Positions 15,748 to 24,841 of a stretch of DNA of 64,000 nt are shown here, piece after piece. The notes below the pieces were generated by a model that was not told the origin of the DNA, did no database searches, and saw only the letters and a list, made by a program, of their open reading frames with translations. The first letter of the stretch is position 1, and each line of letters begins with the position of its first letter. The position numbers were made by a program, and so were the translations under genes. The DNA comes from Dyadobacter psychrotolerans (GTDB taxonomy: Bacteria > Bacteroidota > Bacteroidia > Cytophagales > Spirosomataceae): the NCBI RefSeq assembly GCF_004349265.1, contig NZ_SMFL01000004.1, forward strand, positions 467,150 through 531,149. The letters are read 5' to 3'.

Positions 15748-16593
15748 TTACTTCGACAGTTCAGCAAATTCTTCTTCTGAGAGTTCAATTTCTGCGGCCT
15801 TCATATTTTCCTGTAAATGCGCAATTGACTTTGTACCAGGTATTAACAAGATGTTCGATGAACGCTTTAGCAGCCAGGCAAGCGCGATCTGAGCAGTTGT
15901 AGCTTTATGTTTTTCCGCGATTTTAGTGATCTTTTCAGCCAGTTTATCCGGGCCCGAAGCAAGCGGGAACCATGGAATAAATGCCATTTCGCGTTCCGCT
16001 GTATAATCCACAATGTTTTCCCACTGGCGATTTCCCAGGTTATAAAGGTTTTGAACCGAAACAATTGGAAGTACTTTTTCCGCCAGCTCAATCTGCTCGA
16101 TGGTTACCTCGGAAAGGCCAACAAATTTGATCTTCCCCGTTTTTACCGCATCAACAACCGGGGCAAGCGTTTCGTCCACAGGAATTTTAGGATCAATTCT
16201 ATGCAGCTGCCAAAGGTCAATTGTGTCCGTTTTTAATCTATCCAGACTTCCCTCAATATTTTGGCGGATAAATTCAGGATCTCCGTTTGGTACCCACTTG
16301 TTTGGTCCGGGCCGTACAAAACCACCCTTTGTTGCTATAATCAAATCCTTGTTATAGGGAAATAAAGCATCAGCGATCAGCGATTCGTTAAACTGCGGGC
16401 CGTATGCTTCTGCCGTATCTATGAAGTTCACTCCGGAAGCTAGCGCAGCCTGTAAAACTTTTTTTGCATTGTCCCGATCTGCTACCTCACCGAAAACGCC
16501 AAAACCTGTGAGCTGCATGCCGCCATATCCCAGGCGGTTTATTTCAATTTCATTACCAAGTTTAAATGTAAGATCTTTCTTTACTGAATTCAT
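15748..16593 (-). CDS. Aldo/keto reductase
   Basis: A 281-residue NAD(P)H-dependent oxidoreductase with the TIM-barrel AKR layout. The catalytic tetrad is visible as Asp in FIDTAEAYGP with its following Tyr, Lys in IIATKGGF and His in LWQLHRIDP. The C-terminal cofactor-binding stretch is LIPGTKSIAHLQENM. It resembles the YdbC/oxidoreductase Tas branch. The substrate is unknown. It is convergent with the AI-2E-type gene. Confidence 0.93.
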   Translation of the reverse strand: MNSVKKDLTFKLGNEIEINRLGYGGMQLTGFGVFGEVADRDNAKKVLQAALASGVNFIDTAEAYGPQFNESLIADALFPYNKDLIIATKGGFVRPGPNKWVPNGDPEFIRQNIEGSLDRLKTDTIDLWQLHRIDPKIPVDETLAPVVDAVKTGKIKFVGLSEVTIEQIELAEKVLPIVSVQNLYNLGNRQWENIVDYTAEREMAFIPWFPLASGPDKLAEKITKIAEKHKATTAQIALAWLLKRSSNILLIPGTKSIAHLQENMKAAEIELSEEEFAELSK

Positions 16594-16722
16594 TATTTCC
16601 TGTTTTTAGTGTTTTTTTACTTAGCATAAACAAAAATGTGCCCGGAAGTTTGAAGACAAAAAATAAGTTAATTTGTTGCTGTTAAAAATTAATTCACCGG
16701 GTTTTGTACATAAAAGCCAAAG

Positions 16723-17448
16723 TTATTTAGGCAGAAAAGTTAATTGAACCACAGCAGCCTTAGCACCATCTGAATTGCTTCTTTGCCAGCCAAAAGAAAG
16801 CGGCAGGCGTTCGAGAAGGAAGGCTTCTATGCCCAAGGAAAGTTTCCCTTTTTTATGAGTACCGGATATCCAGTCTGCTAAAAAATGCAGTTTTTTATAA
16901 AATAACCCGGCATCTACCGCGCCCTGAAACCCATAAACGGCACCGTCACTCAGATACCGGTGGTTGCTGATGTAAGGCCCGGCAGCAAATTTGTACCGGT
17001 CATGATCTCCAAGTGAAGCGACAAGGTTGGTGTAGCCGTAATATACAAACTTGTCGGGATGAAAATGCGACAGATTAGTGCCAGCTACTGCTCCCAAACC
17101 AACCGACCATATTTGATTTAGTTCAAAAACCTTTTGTGCATTTGCCAGAAGCAACGGAGCAAAAGGACTGGCGATGGTACTGTCGTTGATTTCAAAGTGT
17201 TTGTTTTTTGCGCTGTAATCCAGATTGATCAAATTTAATCCCACTTCCCACTTTTTTCCCAAACCGTAGGTCAGAGTAGTTGAAGACTCAATTTGGTCCT
17301 GAATTTCAAATTGCTGCTGAATACTTATTTTACGGACATCGGTAATATCGGACGAGGACACATTAAACACGGTAAGCTGCCCAAGTACCTTATGGGTCGG
17401 AATAAAAAGAATAAAGCCGCAAGCAATGAGCAGGGATAGTTTTCTCAT
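16723..17448 (-). CDS. Exported hypothetical protein, probable outer-membrane beta-barrel
   Basis: A 241-residue protein with a signal peptide (LLIACGFILFIPTHKVLGQ). After it come alternating strands rich in Tyr, Gly and aromatic residues, such as TLTYGLGKKWEVGLNLINLDY and FAAGPYISNH. It ends in a terminal strand (AAVVQLTFLPK). This pattern suggests a small outer-membrane barrel. No specific family is recognised. Confidence 0.7.
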   Translation of the reverse strand: MRKLSLLIACGFILFIPTHKVLGQLTVFNVSSSDITDVRKISIQQQFEIQDQIESSTTLTYGLGKKWEVGLNLINLDYSAKNKHFEINDSTIASPFAPLLLANAQKVFELNQIWSVGLGAVAGTNLSHFHPDKFVYYGYTNLVASLGDHDRYKFAAGPYISNHRYLSDGAVYGFQGAVDAGLFYKKLHFLADWISGTHKKGKLSLGIEAFLLERLPLSFGWQRSNSDGAKAAVVQLTFLPK

Positions 17449-17752
17449 AAATGTATAATTGTGAAAGGTCTATGATTATTAGGTCTGCCAAGATCAACAA
17501 GATCAATTTGTCTAAGCATCAGCCGGAAAAAAGCTTGCCAGTTGAAGTGTAAGAATATGAGAAAATCAGACCAGCAGTTCCTTCTAACGCGTTTTACAGC
17601 GTTGAATCAACCGATAGCGTGTATTGCTTTCTACATCAAATTCCGGATAATCAAAAATATATGCTTGAGAAAGCAAAAATGTGCGCTGCCGGCTTGCTAA
17701 AAGCAATGGAACGCATTTTTTAAGGGGCGGGCAAACATTAACAATTATTCAT
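17449..17752. other. Divergent intergenic region
   Basis: About 300 bases between the leftward barrel gene and the rightward YciF-like gene. No gene or notable repeat seen. The open frame from 17681 runs into the next gene, but its first 24 residues look non-coding. Confidence 0.35.
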
Positions 17753-18304
17753 ATGAAAACGGAATCGGGCTCAGAGCCAAAATTTAAGACCAAAACCTCG
17801 GCTAGTGCTGAACCGGCACTGCAAGAATTGTTTCTGGACAGTCTTCAGGATATTTACTGGGCTGAAAATCATCTGGTTAGAGCGTTGCCAAAAATGATTC
17901 AGGCAGCAACATCGGAAAAACTGGTTACCGCCATCACAAACCATCTTGAAGAAACAAAAGGACATGTTGTTCGTCTTGAGCAGATTTTTGATCTGATGGG
18001 TGAAAAAGCCATCGCAAAAAAATGTGATGCGATGGAAGGCTTGTCAAAAGAAGGAGAGGGGATCGTAGAAAGTACAGATGAAGGCACTGCTACCCGTGAT
18101 GTGGGCATTATCCTAGCTTCACAAAAAGTCGAGCATTATGAGATTGCAACTTATGGAGGGCTGACACAGCTTGCCAAAACACTTGGACTTGATGAGGTTG
18201 CTGAAATTCTTGCGGCAACACTTGCAGAGGAAAAACTTGCGGATGAATTACTTACGGAAGTGGCCGAAAATGACGTCAACTATAAAGCTTCTGAGGAAGC
18301 CTGA
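17753..18304 (+). CDS. DUF892 / YciF-like ferritin-fold protein
   Basis: A 183-residue protein with the DUF892 four-helix ferritin-like fold. Helices carry ELFLDSLQDIYWAENHLVRAL, ITNHLEETKGHVVRLEQIF, SQKVEHYEIATYGGL and LAATLAEEKLADELLTE. The Glu and His residues spaced along these helices are the expected di-iron ligands. Family members are stress-induced, and this one lies 22 bases before a large catalase, which supports a role in oxidative or osmotic stress. I start at the ATG at 17753, because upstream residues look unrelated. Confidence 0.92.
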   Translation: MKTESGSEPKFKTKTSASAEPALQELFLDSLQDIYWAENHLVRALPKMIQAATSEKLVTAITNHLEETKGHVVRLEQIFDLMGEKAIAKKCDAMEGLSKEGEGIVESTDEGTATRDVGIILASQKVEHYEIATYGGLTQLAKTLGLDEVAEILAATLAEEKLADELLTEVAENDVNYKASEEA

Positions 18305-18326
18305 TTTAACCCTTAATAAAACTTTT

Positions 18327-20510
18327 ATGGCAACCAAAAAAGCAGAACCGGCCGTCCAGCCGGAAAATGATAAAACAGTCACCCTGGCTCCACATACAGA
18401 AATTGCATCAGACCAACTGATGACTACTAACACAGGAACGCGGATTAATGACGATCAAAACTCTTTGAAAGCGGGCGACAGAGGACCGTCACTGCTTGAA
18501 GATTTTATCTTCCGCGAAAAGATGACTCACTTTGACCATGAGCGGATTCCTGAGCGCGTCGTGCACGCAAGAGGATCAGGAGCACATGGTATTTTCAAAG
18601 TATACGAACCAATGGCTTCACTAACGAAGGCGGGGTTTTTGAATGATACAGAAATTGAAACACCTGTATTCGTTCGGTTCTCAACCGTTGCTGGTTCACG
18701 CGGCTCTTCGGATCTGGCAAGAGATGCAAGAGGTTTTGCGGTTAAGTTTTATACACAGGAAGGTAATTTTGACCTTGTAGGAAACAACATTCCTGTCTTT
18801 TTTATTCAGGATGCGATAAAGTTTCCGGATTTAATACATGCGGTGAAACCTGAACCGGATAGTGAAATGCCGCAGGCTGCATCTGCTCATGACACGTTTT
18901 GGGATTTCATTTCCCTGATGCCAGAATCTGCACACATGATTATGTGGGTTATGAGTGACCGCGCCCTTCCACGAAGTTATCGTATGATGGAAGGTTTCGG
19001 TGTACACACTTTTCGTTTTATAAATGAAGAAGGAGTTTCCAGCTTTGTGAAGTTTCACTGGAAACCGTTGCTGGGGGTGCATTCGGTTGCCTGGGACGAA
19101 GCGCAGAATATTTCCGGCAAGGATCCGGATTTTCACAGAAGAGATCTTTGGGATGCAATCGAAAGCGGTAATTTCCCGGAATGGGAATTGGGTGTTCAGA
19201 TTATTCCCGAAGAAGATGAATTCAAGTTTGAATTTGATCTGCTGGATTCTACAAAATTAATTCCCGAGGAGCTTGTGCCCGTCCAGCGAATTGGAAAGTT
19301 GACCTTGAACAGAAATCCGGATAATTTCCATGCAGAAACCGAGCAGGTTGCTTTTCACCTTGGACATGTAGTGCCCGGTATCGATTTTACCAACGATCCA
19401 TTGCTACAGGGCCGCTTGTTTTCCTACACGGATACACAACTGCTTCGTCTGGGCGGACCTAACTTTCAGGAAATACCGATCAACAGACCGATCGTGAGCG
19501 TTCACAACAATCAACGTGACGGCCACATGCGTCAGACGATCAATAAAGGAAAAGTAAGTTACAGCCCAAATTCCCTTGGCGGCGGATCACCTGCCCAAGC
19601 GAAAGCTTCGGAAGGCGGATTTACCAGTTATGCCGAAAGAATTGATGCCGGTAAAGTGCGTGCAAGAAGCAAAAGCTTCTTCGATCACTTCAGTCAGGCA
19701 AGGTTGTTTTTTAACAGCCAGTCGGATCCCGAAAAGAACCACATTGTAGATGCACTGAGCTTTGAGCTGGGAAAGGTTAAAACAGTCGCGATCCGTGAGC
19801 GGATGCTTGGCATTCTTTCTCTGATTGATAAGGGTCTCGCTGCCGAAGTGGCATTTGCGCTACGTATTTCTGTTCCACAGGATCCTGCATTACCTGTAAA
19901 TCACAGTATTCCTGCGGACGGAGATCCGGCTGATTACGATTCTGTAATGGTTGAAGGGTCTTTAAAATCGTCTGATGCGCTGAGTATGGCTAATACGATC
20001 AAGGACACCGTTGAAACCAGAAAAATAGCGTTTCTAGCTGCTGACGGCGTCGACGAAGTTTCGTTGAAAACAGTAAAAGCTGCGTTGGAAGCAGAAGGAG
20101 CTGTGGTGGAGGTTATCGCACCAAGGTTGAATTATATTATTTCAGCCAATGACGAAGAGATTTATGTCAGCCATAGTTTTCTGACTGCATCTTCGGTTTT
20201 ATATGATGCGGTATATGTTCCCGGAGGAACCAACAGCGTAGCTACAATTGAGGCAGAGGCTGATGCGATCCATTTCCTGAATGAGGCTTTTAAACACTGT
20301 AAAGCAATCGCTGCTGACGAATCTGCTGCACAGGTATTGGAAGCGACCTATTTCAGCAAAAAGATACCATCCGATTTTTCCGAAGAAACTGTTCTTCGTG
20401 AAGGAATTGTGGTAGGTGGCGATGCTGAAACGCTAGCTGACAAATTTATTATTGCAATTGCCCAGCACCGCTTTTGGGAGCGTGAAAAACCAAGAAAGAT
20501 TCCGGCATAA
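18327..20510 (+). CDS. katE: Large-subunit catalase (HPII type) with C-terminal DJ-1/PfpI-like domain
   Basis: A 727-residue haem catalase that breaks down hydrogen peroxide. The catalytic His is H80 in RVVHARGSGAHG, the distal Asn is in LVGNNIPVFFIQD and the proximal Tyr is in GRLFSYTDTQLLR. Length and the C-terminal 130 residues (KIAFLAADGVDEVSLKTVK and following) show the flavodoxin/DJ-1-like domain of clade II catalases. The open frame extends to 18171 but overlaps the YciF-like gene; the ATG at 18327 follows that stop by 22 bases. The two genes are likely one stress operon. A terminator follows. Confidence 0.96.
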   Translation: MATKKAEPAVQPENDKTVTLAPHTEIASDQLMTTNTGTRINDDQNSLKAGDRGPSLLEDFIFREKMTHFDHERIPERVVHARGSGAHGIFKVYEPMASLTKAGFLNDTEIETPVFVRFSTVAGSRGSSDLARDARGFAVKFYTQEGNFDLVGNNIPVFFIQDAIKFPDLIHAVKPEPDSEMPQAASAHDTFWDFISLMPESAHMIMWVMSDRALPRSYRMMEGFGVHTFRFINEEGVSSFVKFHWKPLLGVHSVAWDEAQNISGKDPDFHRRDLWDAIESGNFPEWELGVQIIPEEDEFKFEFDLLDSTKLIPEELVPVQRIGKLTLNRNPDNFHAETEQVAFHLGHVVPGIDFTNDPLLQGRLFSYTDTQLLRLGGPNFQEIPINRPIVSVHNNQRDGHMRQTINKGKVSYSPNSLGGGSPAQAKASEGGFTSYAERIDAGKVRARSKSFFDHFSQARLFFNSQSDPEKNHIVDALSFELGKVKTVAIRERMLGILSLIDKGLAAEVAFALRISVPQDPALPVNHSIPADGDPADYDSVMVEGSLKSSDALSMANTIKDTVETRKIAFLAADGVDEVSLKTVKAALEAEGAVVEVIAPRLNYIISANDEEIYVSHSFLTASSVLYDAVYVPGGTNSVATIEAEADAIHFLNEAFKHCKAIAADESAAQVLEATYFSKKIPSDFSEETVLREGIVVGGDAETLADKFIIAIAQHRFWEREKPRKIPA

Positions 20511-20526
20511 ACCTGAATTATACAAG

Positions 20527-20562
20527 AAAGCCATCCGTAGATTATATGCGGATGGCTTTTGT
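20527..20562. terminator. Bidirectional terminator
   Basis: AAGCCATCCG pairs with CGGATGGCTT across an 11-base loop, with a T-run at the right. It lies between the convergent catalase and DoxX-like genes. Confidence 0.85.
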
Positions 20563-20563
20563 T

Positions 20564-21703
20564 TTACCGCAGTCTAGCCAATTCAAAATCCAGGGTATCT
20601 TTATTAAAAATCGTATGCAGATGCATTTTCTTCTGCGTCCGGTTGCTCACCAAAACCCTGACAGAATCTTTCTTCGGATTTTTATCGCTCTTACCTGCAA
20701 ATGATAACTTTAAATCGTTTTTCAAACTATCATACTGGTATGAACCACGCAAACTTTCAGAAGGTTTATAACGATAGGGGTTGGGACTAAATGCACAGCC
20801 AGACCTTCCGGAAAAATAAATACGTTTGTAAGCAGTGGAATCTGTCAGCCACGCAGCATCCGGTACAACCTCACCGTTTCGTGTGATCTTTTCTACTTTC
20901 CAGGTGCCCCGCAACACCGTGTCGCTTTCGTCGGTGACTACATAATAATTGATCAAAGAAAAAGCAGCCGCAATGGGTAAGAACCTTAGTGCAGTTTTCA
21001 TCCATCCTGCACCAATAACGACCGGCGGAAGATGATCTGCCAAATCCCAGAACACTGATTTTAGCTTTTTAATATCAACCAGTAATAAAAATGTTAAACC
21101 AATCTTAAAAAGAATAGAATTGACAAATGCTCCGGTAGCGATTGAGTAGAAGATGTTGATAAACAAAATGTTAACCAATACAGGTAGCAGAATCATCACG
21201 CCTAATAGCGTTGTGCGCCTGTAAAGCAGCAGCACTGATCCGCCAATCTGAAAAAGTGCAATGATCACCGCCAGTGTGTAGGAGTAACCAAAGTAATACC
21301 AGGTCAGACCAAATCCGTCAACTTCTCCCATAGGTATGTCGAGCCGGTAATCCGGTGACTGAAGCTGCGTCTTTAAAATTTTTGCAAAGCCGTATGTTGA
21401 GATCATCAGCGCCAGCCAGTAGCGGATAATGCCCTGAAGCCATGCATGATGCATAACGCTGGAGATTCTGCCCGCACGCTCACCTTTTTCCCAAATCCAG
21501 GTATAAATGAGGCTGGAAATGAGAATAAGATTGTAACTTACCATGGACTCATACTCAAGAAACTTACCATACTTTTCCCAGAATGAGGGCGGTAAAAGCT
21601 CGGAGGGCAATATGATGATGCTGTAAGCACCATAAATGGCAAGCAGACATTCACAAAACTTGAAAAACCAGGTTGTGCGGTGATAGGGAAAAGGTATTGA
21701 CAT
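20564..21703 (-). CDS. DoxX-like membrane protein with C-terminal lipocalin-like domain
   Basis: A 379-residue protein. The first 260 residues hold about six or seven membrane helices of DoxX-like character (LQGIIRYWLALMISTYGFAKI, then FGYSYTLAVIIALFQIGGSVLLL). The C-terminal 110 residues are soluble and begin with LRGTWKVEKITRNGEVVP, the usual opening strand of small lipocalin-like domains in Bacteroidota. The two parts form a fusion. It is likely an inner-membrane protein with a periplasmic or cytosolic barrel; function is unknown. Confidence 0.75.
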   Translation of the reverse strand: MSIPFPYHRTTWFFKFCECLLAIYGAYSIIILPSELLPPSFWEKYGKFLEYESMVSYNLILISSLIYTWIWEKGERAGRISSVMHHAWLQGIIRYWLALMISTYGFAKILKTQLQSPDYRLDIPMGEVDGFGLTWYYFGYSYTLAVIIALFQIGGSVLLLYRRTTLLGVMILLPVLVNILFINIFYSIATGAFVNSILFKIGLTFLLLVDIKKLKSVFWDLADHLPPVVIGAGWMKTALRFLPIAAAFSLINYYVVTDESDTVLRGTWKVEKITRNGEVVPDAAWLTDSTAYKRIYFSGRSGCAFSPNPYRYKPSESLRGSYQYDSLKNDLKLSFAGKSDKNPKKDSVRVLVSNRTQKKMHLHTIFNKDTLDFELARLR

Positions 21704-22032
21704 ATTTCAGATTTTTTGAAACAGGTATTTCAAAGATAAATTGATTTTTAAATTATGGTGATATTCCATGAGGCAATAATCTGCTTTTGCGGCCCGCAAA
21801 CATATTTTTCGGTTGAAAAACGTTTTGTTAAATGTCAAAAATGGTACAATTCATATTCAGTGAGAACAGACTTTGTAAACAGGCTGCGGTGTCAGATTTG
21901 AGTTGGTTTTCAGGAAAGCGGAAACATTTTAAGTATTTAAAGGAATAATTTGCTTATCTGAAGAGTAAATGAGTCAAAGTATCGTCATTATACCTGAGCA
22001 GCATACAATTCCAAACCTTTAATGTATATAAA
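21704..22032. other. Divergent intergenic region
   Basis: An AT-rich spacer carrying promoters for the DoxX-like and Gfo/Idh/MocA genes. No gene or strong palindrome seen. Confidence 0.35.
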
Positions 22033-23352
22033 ATGAAAGAAGAAAACCCAATTTCCCGGCGGGACTTTGTAGGCAAAACCACAGCCGCACTGGCGGGATT
22101 TATGATTGTCCCCAGATTTGTTCTGGGAGGAAAAAAACCGGATGGTTCGATGTATCTGGCGCCAAGTGATATGATTTCGCTGGGTTTTATTGGTACAGGA
22201 AAGCAGGGAAAGGGACTGATCGGATCTTTTTTAGGAACCAACGAGGCACGTGTTGTTGCCATCAGTGAAGTATACAAAGCAAAGGCTGATCTTGCGATTG
22301 ACCGCATTAAGACTCATTATGAGAAAAATACGCAGGCGGGTGCTTATTCAGAAGTTAATGTATATAACGATTTTAGAGAGATACTGGCGCGCAAAGATGT
22401 AGATGCCGTAGTCATTGCCACACCCGATCACTGGCACGCAGCAATGGCTGTGCGCGCGGCAGAGGCGGGAAAGGATATTTATTGTGAAAAGCCCCTTTCT
22501 TTAACAGTCAAAGAAGGCCGCGCGATGGTGAATGCCGCACGCAAGCACAAACGTGTTTTCCAGACAGGAAACATGCAGCGCTCCTGGCCCGAGTTCAGAC
22601 AGACCGTTGAGTTGATCAGAAACGGATACATAGGTGAGATAAAAAGCATAAAGGTAAACGTAGGCCCGCCTCCGGTTGCTTATGACCTTGCAGCTGAGCC
22701 TATTCCGGATGGACTGGATTGGAGCAAATGGCTCGGGCCGAATACACCTGTGGCTTTCAATTCCGAACTGGCGCCACCTATAACCAAAGACGTTTTTCCA
22801 AACTGGAGAAATTACCGGGAGTTTGGAGGAGGAATGGTCACTGACTGGGGAGCTCACATGTTCGACATCGTACAGTGGGCGCTTGATATGGATGACAGCG
22901 GCCCGGTAGAAGTAATCGCTCCGGATGGTAAAGAGCACCCTTTTCTGACTTACCGCTATGAGAATGGAATTACCATGACTCATGAAAAGTGGGAATGGAA
23001 CAACGGCATCCTGTTTACCGGAACGCAGGGAGAACTGAGAATTCAGCGTAAGAAACTGGAAACCACACCTGCTTCTTTAAAAGACAAGGTTATAGGAGAA
23101 AATGAAAAACATGTTTACAAAAGCGAGAATCACTACAAGGATTTCTTTGAAGCTATGCGTAAACGAAGTAAACCGGTTAGTGACGTCGAAATTGGCCACA
23201 GGACTGCTTCGGTTTGTAACATCGGAAACATTGCCTACCGATTGAAACGACCCTTGCAATGGAATCCGAAAAAAGAAATGTTCAAAGACGACAAAGAAGC
23301 AAATGAACTGCTCGGACGAAGCATGAACAGCGAATGGGGAATTAAAATCTAA
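22033..23352 (+). CDS. Tat-exported Gfo/Idh/MocA family oxidoreductase
   Basis: A 439-residue NAD(P)-dependent sugar oxidoreductase. A twin-arginine signal (SRRDFVGKTTAALAGFMIV) is followed by the Rossmann motif SLGFIGTGKQGKG near residue 50. VDAVVIATPDHWHA and the family lysine in DIYCEKPLSLTV come next. The C-terminal half includes GGMVTDWGAHMFDIVQWAL, typical of the larger Tat-exported members. Substrates are sugars or inositol-like compounds. It appears monocistronic. Confidence 0.92.
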   Translation: MKEENPISRRDFVGKTTAALAGFMIVPRFVLGGKKPDGSMYLAPSDMISLGFIGTGKQGKGLIGSFLGTNEARVVAISEVYKAKADLAIDRIKTHYEKNTQAGAYSEVNVYNDFREILARKDVDAVVIATPDHWHAAMAVRAAEAGKDIYCEKPLSLTVKEGRAMVNAARKHKRVFQTGNMQRSWPEFRQTVELIRNGYIGEIKSIKVNVGPPPVAYDLAAEPIPDGLDWSKWLGPNTPVAFNSELAPPITKDVFPNWRNYREFGGGMVTDWGAHMFDIVQWALDMDDSGPVEVIAPDGKEHPFLTYRYENGITMTHEKWEWNNGILFTGTQGELRIQRKKLETTPASLKDKVIGENEKHVYKSENHYKDFFEAMRKRSKPVSDVEIGHRTASVCNIGNIAYRLKRPLQWNPKKEMFKDDKEANELLGRSMNSEWGIKI

Positions 23353-23475
23353 ATGTTCCGGATTGGCTGAAAGAAGTTCTGACTGGATCTGTCTTCTTTG
23401 ACTACTTAGTTGTTCGCAAATATTTTTCTGGAATAGGTTTTGTAAGCCCAGGGTTTGAAACTAAAAACCGAAATC

Positions 23476-23712
23476 ATGGAAAACGAACAGGAACATAAGC
23501 AAGAGGAGCCAAATACTAAAAGCCAGGAACGTGGCTCGATAAATAGAAACGACAACGATAACTTTGCTGATAACCAGGTTGATGACTATGGCATCGATTA
23601 CAGCAAGCCGGGTTCAAAAGAAGAGCTTGAAGAAAGAATCGCTATAAAAGGCGGAACAGGCGGTCATGGCAAAGGTCGGAACCGTAACGATGATTTTGAA
23701 GACCAGAAATAA
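23476..23712 (+). CDS. Small hydrophilic protein of unknown function
   Basis: A 78-residue, highly charged and glycine-rich protein with many Asn, Asp, Glu and Lys residues and no hydrophobic core, so it is likely disordered. The middle has DDYGIDYSKPGSKEELEERI. Small hydrophilic proteins of this kind are common in Bacteroidota and are often stress-linked, but I know no tested function. I start at the ATG at 23476 rather than the upstream TTG-type start. A clear terminator follows. Confidence 0.65.
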   Translation: MENEQEHKQEEPNTKSQERGSINRNDNDNFADNQVDDYGIDYSKPGSKEELEERIAIKGGTGGHGKGRNRNDDFEDQK

Positions 23713-23740
23713 ATCTCCTAAAAAGTCTCACGTCTTTTGC

Positions 23741-23787
23741 AAAAAAACAGAGCGAAGTTCCTGTAAAGGAAATTGCTCTGTTTTTTT
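23741..23787. terminator. Bidirectional terminator
   Basis: AAACAGAGC pairs with GCTCTGTTT around a loop that itself has TTCC/GGAA pairing, flanked by A- and T-runs. It lies between convergent genes. Confidence 0.8.
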
Positions 23788-23817
23788 ATATCTCATTCTA
23801 CCTATAATTGCGATTGA

Positions 23818-24636
23818 CTATGAGTTTTGTGCAGGAGCAGGCTCTGGCTCCATCAATTCAACCTCAACATGAAGCGAATCTAGGGTTGCATTCCCATACT
23901 GTGTAACCATCGCAACGTCGGCTGCATCTCGTCCGTGCGCAATTTCGATACGGTAACCCTCAGTCTGCTCCTGCACAGCATCGAATGTATACCATTCGTT
24001 ACCGATGTATACTTCAAACCAGGCGTGTAAATCCATTTCCTGAAGTTTGTCAAGGTAGCCAACCGTCATTCTGGTAGGGATACAAAGACTTCTACACATG
24101 GCGATGGCAAGATGGGTAAAATCTCTGCAGACACCTATCCGGTTTCTGGCTGTATCCAAGGCGGTTGTGGTGGAATCGCTGATCCCGTACTGATATTTCA
24201 CATTCTGATGAATCCATTTCCTAATCTCCTCAACCTGATCATAACCTGGTACGAAATTCCCCGCAATCTGCATCGCCAAATTGCTTATTTCCTGCAAATC
24301 CGACTGGCAATAACGGCTTGGCAAAATGTAATGCATTACTTCGTCTGGCAAATCACCTACAAGTATATATGCCGGAACAGGGGAAGGAATCGGTTTTGTG
24401 ATGTTGACCTGAGCCTGAACTTCCGTAGTAATTGTAACCTGTCCTGCCGGTAAAATCGCCCTTTGACAAGGATTACCGTATAAATCAGTATATTCTGAGA
24501 ATGGGACTGACGGGCTTATTTCAAACCCTTCCTGTATAATTGATTGTCCGTCTTGCCGGCGTGGCCTGAGCATGGTGGTTACATTTGTAGGTGCGTATAC
24601 ACTATATGTGATTACGCTCCTTCCCTTCATTTTCAT
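23818..24636 (-). CDS. Transglutaminase-like superfamily protein
   Basis: A 272-residue protein. The N-terminal half is a beta domain. The C-terminal half carries the transglutaminase-like core, with catalytic Cys in RNRIGVCRDFTHLAI, His in DLHAWFEVYIG and Asp in WYTFDAVQEQ. Bacterial proteins of this type probably act as cysteine proteases or peptidoglycan- or protein-modifying enzymes rather than true transglutaminases. No signal peptide is visible, so it may be cytosolic. A second Met two codons in is a possible start. Confidence 0.85.
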   Translation of the reverse strand: MKMKGRSVITYSVYAPTNVTTMLRPRRQDGQSIIQEGFEISPSVPFSEYTDLYGNPCQRAILPAGQVTITTEVQAQVNITKPIPSPVPAYILVGDLPDEVMHYILPSRYCQSDLQEISNLAMQIAGNFVPGYDQVEEIRKWIHQNVKYQYGISDSTTTALDTARNRIGVCRDFTHLAIAMCRSLCIPTRMTVGYLDKLQEMDLHAWFEVYIGNEWYTFDAVQEQTEGYRIEIAHGRDAADVAMVTQYGNATLDSLHVEVELMEPEPAPAQNS

Positions 24637-24841
24637 AAAATTCGATTTTAGATTAATTGCTTCTGAACACTTTAAAATCGCATGCCACCCGCGTGTTGAG
24701 GCCGGGGTAATATGTATATTTGTAATAAATCAGAAACCGCCTGCTTTACCAATTTCCGCTTATCACCAGTAAAATATGGTTTTAAGCCAGGGGTTGTGGG
24801 AAGCGATTATTCCCAATAGATAACCGGTAACTACCAGCAAC

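Noticed and set aside
18171-18326. N-terminal extension of the catalase open frame
   Set aside because: It overlaps the YciF-like gene in another frame, and its residues do not look like catalase; the ATG at 18327 fits better.
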